Of a stretch of DNA of 5,510 nucleotides, positions 1 to 4,539 are shown piece by piece. Within the stretch, counting starts at the first letter, position 1. Each line of letters begins with the position of its first letter. A program made the position numbers and the translations under genes. The notes under the pieces were generated by a model, which saw only the letters and a list, made by a program, of their open reading frames with translations, ran no database searches and was not told where the DNA came from. The stretch is from Pseudomonadota bacterium (GTDB taxonomy: Bacteria; Pseudomonadota; Alphaproteobacteria; Rhizobiales; Xanthobacteraceae), in the NCBI GenBank assembly GCA_023390695.1, contig JAEWCJ010000097.1, forward strand, positions 1 through 5,510, read 5' to 3'.

Positions 1-359
1 CGATGATAGGCCACCACCACGCTCTCTTCCCAATTGGCGTCGCCGTGTGCGATCGATTCCCGGAGGGCTTTCTCATTTGCCCATAGTCGCGCCTTGGTGA
101 GTTCATCGAGATCTGCCTCCGTTGCCGGCGCAACCGAAAAGCCACGCAGGTCGCTCTGCTGCACCAGTCCGTCGCGCAGCAGCCGGTTGAGAGCCTCGCG
201 AATTGGCGACAGGCCGGTTCCGAAGCGTTCGGCCAGTTGCCGGACCCGCAGTTTTTCGCCGGGCGCAAATTCGCCGGTAATGACGGCTCGCCGCAGGGCG
301 TCGAAGACGGCAGAGGTAAGAGTTTCGCCCTGCTTTTGTCCAAGGTCGGGAACGGTCAC
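1..359 (-). CDS. GntR family transcriptional regulator, FCD (FadR-type) subfamily, N-terminal part
   Basis: This is a DNA-binding repressor or activator, probably controlling the divergent plus-strand operon and itself. Read from a GTG at 359, the visible 119 residues hold a GntR winged helix-turn-helix: a first helix with AVFDALRRAVITGEF (17-31), the APGEKLR turn, then LAERFGTGLSPIREALNRLLRDGL split over residues 42-65, followed by the wing GFSV (73-76). From about residue 80 a helical ligand-binding domain of FCD type begins (ATEADLDELTKAR, then ALRESIAHGD). FCD regulators usually run 210-240 residues, so about half is missing beyond the window start. The start is uncertain. An in-frame ATG at 422 adds 21 residues but has no purine-rich ribosome site and would place both GTTCGAAC operator copies around or inside the reading frame. 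GTG 359 has a weak GGA eight bases upstream. The effector is unknown; the family commonly senses organic acids. Confidence 0.9.
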   Translation of the reverse strand, partial: MTVPDLGQKQGETLTSAVFDALRRAVITGEFAPGEKLRVRQLAERFGTGLSPIREALNRLLRDGLVQQSDLRGFSVAPATEADLDELTKARLWANEKALRESIAHGDANWEESVVVAYH

Positions 360-396
360 AATATTGGTCCAAGGTCCCGGGGAAATTGGTGGAAAC

Positions 397-404
397 GTTC
401 GAAC
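397..404. promoter_or_regulatory. Candidate GntR operator, copy 1 (GTTCGAAC)
   Basis: This is a perfect 8-bp palindrome, GTTCGAAC, followed by AATAT. The same core recurs 30 bp to the right, followed by AAATAT. It lies between the regulator's likely GTG start and the divergent operon, where FCD-type GntR proteins usually bind. Short palindromes of this size are typical for the family. Binding is inferred, not shown. Confidence 0.55.
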
Positions 405-425
405 AATATCATGATCCAGCATAAA

Positions 426-435
426 TGTTCGAACA
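426..435. promoter_or_regulatory. Candidate GntR operator, copy 2 (TGTTCGAACA)
   Basis: This is a perfect 10-bp palindrome containing the same GTTCGAAC core as the copy at 397-404. The centres are exactly 30 bp apart, about three helical turns, so both sites would face the same side of the DNA. The copy sits directly upstream of the candidate -35 box at 440-445. Against the proposed plus-strand start near 475 its centre is near -45, which would suit an activator or a polymerase-contacting regulator as well as a repressor of the minus-strand gene. Confidence 0.55.
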
Positions 436-439
436 AATA

Positions 440-468
440 TTGACAGTCAACAGCGTGGAGTCTTTAGT
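440..468 (+). promoter_or_regulatory. Candidate sigma-70 promoter of the catabolic operon
   Basis: A perfect TTGACA -35 box (440-445) is followed after 17 bp by TTTAGT (463-468), which matches the -10 consensus at 4 of 6 positions. The expected transcription start is near 475, giving a leader of about 60 nt before the ATG at 535. The -35 box is part of the 11-bp palindrome TTGACAGTCAA (440-450), so the other strand reads TTGACT at the same place. I found no equally good -10 for the minus-strand direction. The prediction rests on motif match and position only. Confidence 0.5.
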
Positions 469-534
469 CGCCCTTCAACCAGGAGAAAGCGCTGAGCCTC
501 GGGCTGGGTGCTTCGTCGGAGCCAAGAAAAGAGA

Positions 535-1410
535 ATGACTGACGTGAAGGATGTGGTGGCCGAAGGCGCCCGCGTGCGCCGGCTGGGGGCGGATTTCCGC
601 TGGCCGGGTGGGCAGAAAGTAGCCGTTGTTTTCAATATCGCGTTTGAAGGTTGGTCCGATGGCAAGGCGCCGGGTGTCGGGCCAATGGGCAATCCGCTGC
701 CGGCCGGCACCTTCGATACCAATGCACTGATGTGGGGCCATTACGGTTCCGTACGCGGCATCGAGCGGTTGCTGGACGTGATGAAGCGAACCGGCACGCG
801 CGCCAGCGTGATGACCAGCGGCGTGTTCGGCGAGCGCGCGCCTCATATCGTCAAACGGATCGCAGACGAAGGCCACGAAATCGTCGCGCACGGCTACGGC
901 CAGGAGATCATTCCCGCCAAGCTCACCCTTGAGGAAGACAAGGCCAACATCCAGAAGACGACGGATCTGCTCACGCAGGCGTCCGGTGTCCGCCCGCGCG
1001 GCTGGATCAGCCCGCGCGGCACGCCGGCTGCGACAACGGCCAAGCTGCTGCTGGAAGCTGGCTATGCCTGGCAGGGCGACGTGTTCGACGACGACCGGCC
1101 CTATGTGCAGGACTTCGGTTCTGGCAAGCTGGTCGCCATCCCGCTCACCATGGAAATCAATGACCTGCCGCATGCAATGCGCTTCGGACGCTCGCCGCGG
1201 CAATTCGTCGAGCTCTATGAGGATTTCGTCGCGCACGCCCAGCAGAACGATGAGGCGATCATGATCGACGTGACCGCGCATACGCATTGCTATGGCCGCC
1301 CCTACGGTTCATGGGCGTATGAGGAAATCGCGCGCAAGGCGAAAGCCGACAGCAAGGTCTGGATCGCGACGCGTAATGAGATCGCCGATCACGTTCTTTC
1401 GGTACTTTGA
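535..1410 (+). CDS. PuuE-like polysaccharide deacetylase family protein (NodB/CE4 fold), probable amidohydrolase
   Basis: This 291-residue NodB-fold protein belongs to the branch that includes PuuE-type allantoinases; it is predicted to be cytoplasmic, as no signal peptide is seen. Landmarks are the first strand VVFNIAFEGW (31-40), YGSVRGIERLLDVM (70-83), HEIVAHGYGQE (114-124), GWISPRGTP (156-164), YAWQGDVFDDDRPY (177-190) and TAHTHCYGRPYG (248-258). The classical CE4 metal-binding set is not intact: the TFDD motif is replaced by FNIAFE, and the H(S/T)xxH motif keeps only its first histidine (H119). A comparable loss is known for cofactor-independent PuuE. The enzyme therefore more likely opens or cleaves a C-N bond in a small molecule than deacetylates a polysaccharide. 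ATG 535 is preferred over the in-frame GTG 508 because conserved sequence begins after it; its ribosome site (AAGAAAAGAG) is weak. It is the first gene of the operon. The exact substrate is unknown. Confidence 0.88.
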   Translation: MTDVKDVVAEGARVRRLGADFRWPGGQKVAVVFNIAFEGWSDGKAPGVGPMGNPLPAGTFDTNALMWGHYGSVRGIERLLDVMKRTGTRASVMTSGVFGERAPHIVKRIADEGHEIVAHGYGQEIIPAKLTLEEDKANIQKTTDLLTQASGVRPRGWISPRGTPAATTAKLLLEAGYAWQGDVFDDDRPYVQDFGSGKLVAIPLTMEINDLPHAMRFGRSPRQFVELYEDFVAHAQQNDEAIMIDVTAHTHCYGRPYGSWAYEEIARKAKADSKVWIATRNEIADHVLSVL

Positions 1411-1434
1411 TATTCAGACATCAGGACGCAGAAA

Positions 1435-2310
1435 ATGAAAATCGTCGGATTTGAAGCAGACGGCAAACTCCATCTCGGCGTCGTGCAGGGCGACAGCGTG
1501 ATCGACCTGCAGGCGGTCGATCCGAAGCTGCCGGGCGACCTCGCCGAGGTGCTGCGGAACACGAATGGCGACCTGTCCTCGCTCGCCGATCTTGCGAAGA
1601 AGGCGCCTGCCTCCGCGCATCGTCCGTTTGAAGGCATCAAGTATGCCCTGCCGGTGGCGAAGCCGGGCAAGATCATCTGCCTCGGCTTGAACTACATGGA
1701 TCACGTCAAGGAAGGCAAATACGCCGACAACATACCGAAATTCCCGACCATCTTCTTCCGCGTGCTGACCTCGCTCGCCGCCCACAAGCAGCCGCTGATC
1801 CGTCCGCTGGCATCGGAGACGTTCGACTACGAAGCCGAACTCGTTGCCGTTATCGGCAAGCGCGCCAAGCATGTGAAGAAGGAAGATGCGGCGTCGGTGA
1901 TTGCTGGCTGGTCCTGTTTCAACGAAGGCTCGATCCGCGAATATCAGCGCCGCACGACGCAGTGGGACATGGGCAAGAACTTCGATCAGACCGGTGGTTT
2001 CGGGCCCTGGATGGTTACGGCGGATGAAGTGCCGGCGCTCGGCAAGGGCCTGAAAATCGAAAGCCGCCTGAACGGCAACGTCATGCAGTCGGACAACACC
2101 GACAACATGATGTTCCCGGTCGCGGAAACCATTGCCGATATCACGCAAGGCATGACGCTGGAGCCGGGCGATATTCTGGTCACCGGAACGCCTTCAGGCG
2201 TCGGCCATGCGCGCAAGCCGCCGGCCTGGATGCGTCACGGCGACACCTGCGAGATCGAGATTGAGGGCGTCGGTCTGCTCAGCAATCCGATTGTCGACGA
2301 GAAAATCTGA
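1435..2310 (+). CDS. Fumarylacetoacetate hydrolase (FAH) family protein
   Basis: This 291-residue protein has the FAH fold, a Mg2+/Mn2+-dependent family that cleaves C-C bonds in acylpyruvates or hydrates/decarboxylates oxo-acids. A small N-terminal domain (about 1-70) precedes the catalytic domain with GLNYMDH (84-90), the metal ligands in DYEAEL (E133, E135), GSIREYQ (165-171), GKNFDQTGGFGPW (180-192) and GTPSGVG (251-257). The usual third metal ligand, the Asp of the NDxSxRDxQ motif, is Glu here (N163-E164), and the later RD is R168-E169. Similar NE variants are, from memory, known in some uncharacterised FAH branches, so activity is likely but its type is uncertain. AGGA at 1423-1426 lies eight bases before the ATG, and the gap from the preceding gene is 24 nt. 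Such proteins are often labelled ureidoglycolate lyase or 2-keto-4-pentenoate hydratase in databases; neither name can be justified here. Confidence 0.93.
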   Translation: MKIVGFEADGKLHLGVVQGDSVIDLQAVDPKLPGDLAEVLRNTNGDLSSLADLAKKAPASAHRPFEGIKYALPVAKPGKIICLGLNYMDHVKEGKYADNIPKFPTIFFRVLTSLAAHKQPLIRPLASETFDYEAELVAVIGKRAKHVKKEDAASVIAGWSCFNEGSIREYQRRTTQWDMGKNFDQTGGFGPWMVTADEVPALGKGLKIESRLNGNVMQSDNTDNMMFPVAETIADITQGMTLEPGDILVTGTPSGVGHARKPPAWMRHGDTCEIEIEGVGLLSNPIVDEKI

Positions 2311-2313
2311 CCC

Positions 2314-3327
2314 ATGGCGCGCAGGGGGCGCCTGCGGGTCCTGGCGATCGCTGTAGCTGCCTTTATGGCTGCGGCGATCGCGCCCTCTTTTGCACAGCAA
2401 CAGCTTCGGATCGGCATGGGCAATGGCCTTGCCTTCCTGCCGATCTATGTTGCGACCGACCTGAAACTGTTCGAAAAACACGGCAGGGCAAGCGGTCTTT
2501 CGTTCAAGCCGATCTTTCGCCGTGTGGCGAATTCTGCGGCGATGCAAGAAGCCTTGCTGGCGGGAACCGTCGATATTGCGCCATTCGGCATCTCTGCATT
2601 TTTGCTGGCACGGGAAAAGAGACTTGGTACGCCGCAGGAAATCGTGGCGATATCGGGGTTGACCACGATGCCGCTGGTGCTGGTGAGCAATCGCACCGAC
2701 GTGGCATCGCTTTCGGATTTCACCTCCAAGGATCGCATTGCGATGCCGTTGCTGTCGGCACCGCAAATGTATTTTCTGCAAATGCAGTCCGAAAAGACTT
2801 TCGGTGCCGGGCAGGCCGACAAGCTTCGCAAACAGGTCGTCACCTTGCCGCATGCGCAGGCGATCGAAGCTCTCGACGAGAACAAGAACGGCATTGCCGG
2901 CTATTTTGCATCGCCGCCGTTCAGCCAGGCGGTCTTGAAAAATCAGAGATTCCGCAAGGTGCTGACATCGGCAGACGTGGTCGGCGGCAAGGCGTCATTT
3001 CTTGTGCTCGTTGCCACAAAGCGCAGCGCCGAGACGCGGCCCAGGCTTGCACAGGCGGTGATCAAGGCGCTGGATGAGGCGGCCGACATCGTGCAGAAGC
3101 AGCCGCGCCGTGCTGCGCAGATCTTTCTGAAGTACGAGCCCTCGCGCAGTCTCGATATCCGAACTCTGGAGGCTGTGCTTCATGACCTCAAAGATGATTT
3201 TGGCAGCGAGGTGCATGGCATTGATGCTTATGCCGGGTTCATGGGCCGGCAGGGCAAGCTGAAGCGGCCGCCGAAGAGTTGGAAAGACGTCGTTACTCCG
3301 CAGCTTGCTGCAATGCCGGGATCCTGA
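2314..3327 (+). CDS. ABC transporter substrate-binding protein, NMT1/SsuA/TauA-like
   Basis: This 337-residue exported binding protein captures a small ligand in the periplasm for an ABC importer. A Sec signal peptide is clear: basic start MARRGRLR, a hydrophobic stretch to about residue 23, and a cut after SFA (27). The mature protein starts LRIGMGNGLAFLPIYVATDLKL (split over 31-52), the typical opening of the nitrate/sulfonate/taurine/thiamine-precursor cluster, in which a ligand mimics a slow-diffusing co-substrate. LLAGTVDIAPFG (81-92), MPLVLVSN (119-126) and GYFASPPFSQ (196-205) are further family landmarks. It begins only three bases after the FAH stop with no good ribosome site (just ACGAG about 12 nt upstream), so translation is probably coupled. 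No permease or ATPase gene is present in the window, so its partners must lie elsewhere or it may act in sensing. The ligand is unknown. Confidence 0.88.
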   Translation: MARRGRLRVLAIAVAAFMAAAIAPSFAQQQLRIGMGNGLAFLPIYVATDLKLFEKHGRASGLSFKPIFRRVANSAAMQEALLAGTVDIAPFGISAFLLAREKRLGTPQEIVAISGLTTMPLVLVSNRTDVASLSDFTSKDRIAMPLLSAPQMYFLQMQSEKTFGAGQADKLRKQVVTLPHAQAIEALDENKNGIAGYFASPPFSQAVLKNQRFRKVLTSADVVGGKASFLVLVATKRSAETRPRLAQAVIKALDEAADIVQKQPRRAAQIFLKYEPSRSLDIRTLEAVLHDLKDDFGSEVHGIDAYAGFMGRQGKLKRPPKSWKDVVTPQLAAMPGS

Positions 3328-3332
3328 GGTGG
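3326..3332 (+). promoter_or_regulatory. Ribosome binding site overlapping the upstream stop codon
   Basis: GAGGTGG shares its first two bases with the TGA (3325-3327) that ends the binding-protein gene and lies just before ATG 3335. It decides the start of the dehydrogenase: in-frame TTG 3305 has no comparable site and would overlap the preceding gene. Termination and initiation here are probably coupled. Confidence 0.7.
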
Positions 3333-3334
3333 TT

Positions 3335-4405
3335 ATGCCGACTATCGACGCCACGCTATTGCAGGATTTCGTCGCCGGTATTTTTGTTCGTATCGGTTGT
3401 TCGCCGGCGGAGGGGGCACGCATCGGCAAGTATCTGGTTGGCGCCAATCTCACCGGACACGACAGTCATGGCGTGGCCCGGGTGCCGCGCTATGTGAAAT
3501 GGAAGCAGGACGGCCTTCTGATCGCGGACCAGGCGGTGAGGCGCGTCGTGGACACGCCGGCGCTCGCCATTCTCGATGGGCAATTCGGTTTCGGACAAAC
3601 CATCGCGCCGCAGGCGGTGGAGATCGGCATCGAGAAATGCAAGTCCATGGCGCTGTCGGCTGTCGGCCTGCGCCATTCGGGACATGTGGGGCGTGTCGGT
3701 GAATGGGCGGAGATGGCGGCGCAAGCCGGTCTGGTTTCCGTCCACTTCGTCAACGTTGCCGGCAGTGTGCTTGTTGCACCGTTCGGCGGCGTCGACCGGC
3801 GCTTCTCGACGGCGCCGGTCTGTTTCGGCATTCCTCGATCCGGAGATGATCCGGTCATACTCGACTTCGCAACTTCGCTCGTAGCCGAAGGCAAGCCCCT
3901 GGTCGCGAGCCAGGGCGGCAAGCCCTTGCCGCAGGACGCGTTGATCGGACCGGACGGGCGCATGAGCGGAGACCCGCGGCTTCTTTACGGCGACTACAGC
4001 ACGAGCCTCGCAAGGGATAACACCAAGGGAGAGGGGGCGATCCGCGCGTTCGGCGAGCACAAGGGGTCCGGGCTGGCGCTGATGTGCGAATTGCTCGGCG
4101 GCGCTCTGACCGGCAACGGTGCCTCGGCCTTTGAAAAACGGTGGTCGCAGGGCATGTTCTCAGTCTATGTCGATCCGGCCCGGGCCGATCCGGAACAGTT
4201 TTTTCCTGCGGAGGTCACGCGGTTTTTGCATTTCGTCAAAAGTGCGGGGCCGGCAAATGCGGATGCCCCCGTTCTGGTGCCCGGCGAGCCGGAATTGCGG
4301 ACCCGCAAATTACGTCTCGAAAGCGGGATACCGCTACCGCATGACACATTGGCAGCATTGAACGCCGCTGCAAAAAGTGTGGGGTTGGACAAGACCCTGA
4401 TGTGA
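3335..4405 (+). CDS. Malate/L-lactate dehydrogenase family (LDH2), YbiC/HcxB-like 2-hydroxyacid dehydrogenase
   Basis: This 356-residue protein is a cytoplasmic NAD(P)-dependent oxidoreductase of the LDH2 superfamily (malate, ureidoglycolate, 2,3-diketogulonate, sulfolactate and piperideine-carboxylate enzymes), which has its own fold unrelated to Rossmann LDHs. Landmarks in order are GHDSHGVARVPRYV (41-54, with the conserved H45), LDGQFGFGQ (80-88), RHSGHVGRVGEWAEMAAQAGL (split over 113-133), HFVNVAG (137-143), STAPVCFGIPR (158-168), LDFATS (176-181), GKPLPQDALIGPDG (195-208) and EHKGSGLALMCELLGGALTG (241-260). The GHVGRVGEWAE segment and HFVN fit the E. coli YbiC (HcxB) branch better than the SNHFG-type malate or ureidoglycolate enzymes. 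HcxB reduces 2-oxoglutarate and aromatic 2-oxo acids. Length is normal. It starts 7 nt after the binding-protein gene and closes the tight gene block. It probably interconverts a 2-hydroxy and a 2-oxo acid; the substrate is not known. Confidence 0.92.
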   Translation: MPTIDATLLQDFVAGIFVRIGCSPAEGARIGKYLVGANLTGHDSHGVARVPRYVKWKQDGLLIADQAVRRVVDTPALAILDGQFGFGQTIAPQAVEIGIEKCKSMALSAVGLRHSGHVGRVGEWAEMAAQAGLVSVHFVNVAGSVLVAPFGGVDRRFSTAPVCFGIPRSGDDPVILDFATSLVAEGKPLVASQGGKPLPQDALIGPDGRMSGDPRLLYGDYSTSLARDNTKGEGAIRAFGEHKGSGLALMCELLGGALTGNGASAFEKRWSQGMFSVYVDPARADPEQFFPAEVTRFLHFVKSAGPANADAPVLVPGEPELRTRKLRLESGIPLPHDTLAALNAAAKSVGLDKTLM

Positions 4406-4539
4406 GGATTTACCAACCCGCCTGGCAGCGGGGCTGATCACAAAAGGCGCCTATATGACGTCTTCCCATGGCACCCCATCGCGTGTATGCGAAGCGGCCC
4501 ACAAAATACGACACTATGTCACCAAAGGAGAGGGACCCC
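4406..4539. other. 134-nt intergenic region before the last gene
   Basis: No gene is supported here. It contains a small inverted repeat, CCCGC and GCGGG with a six-base loop (4417-4432), without a following T-run, and several six-base palindromes (TGATCA, GGCGCC, GACGTC, CCATGG). I found no convincing -35/-10 pair and no copy of the GTTCGAAC operator. The last gene may be read through from the operon or have its own weak promoter here. Confidence 0.6.
4524..4534 (+). promoter_or_regulatory. Strong ribosome binding site of the last gene
   Basis: AAAGGAGAGGG is a near-perfect Shine-Dalgarno sequence. Its AGGAG core ends nine bases before ATG 4540. It is much stronger than the sites of the four genes upstream, which suits a periplasmic binding protein that must be made in excess. 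Confidence 0.75.

Noticed and set aside
495..523. Mutually exclusive short pairings AGCC/GGCT/AGCC in the operon leader, suggestive of an attenuator
   Set aside because: The stems are four base pairs long, expected by chance in GC-rich DNA, with no leader peptide or T-run.
508..534. In-frame GTG at 508 as an earlier start of the deacetylase
   Set aside because: The nearest AGGAG (481-485) is 22 bases upstream, too far, and the nine added residues look non-conserved. The ATG at 535 fits better.
475..1287. 270-codon open frame on the minus strand opposite the deacetylase gene
   Set aside because: It is antisense to a well-supported gene; the translation is rich in Arg, His and Ala with no family motif, as expected from the shadow of GC-rich codons.
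1414..2148. 244-codon open frame on the minus strand opposite the FAH gene
   Set aside because: It is the mirror frame of a strongly conserved coding sequence, with no recognisable domain and no ribosome binding site.
2314..2394. Twin-arginine signal in the first binding protein (RR near the start)
   Set aside because: The sequence after the arginines lacks the consensus of the Tat motif; it fits an ordinary Sec signal peptide.
4417..4432. Hairpin CCCGC-loop-GCGGG as a transcription terminator after the dehydrogenase gene
   Set aside because: The stem is only five base pairs and no T-run follows, so it does not meet the pattern of an intrinsic terminator.
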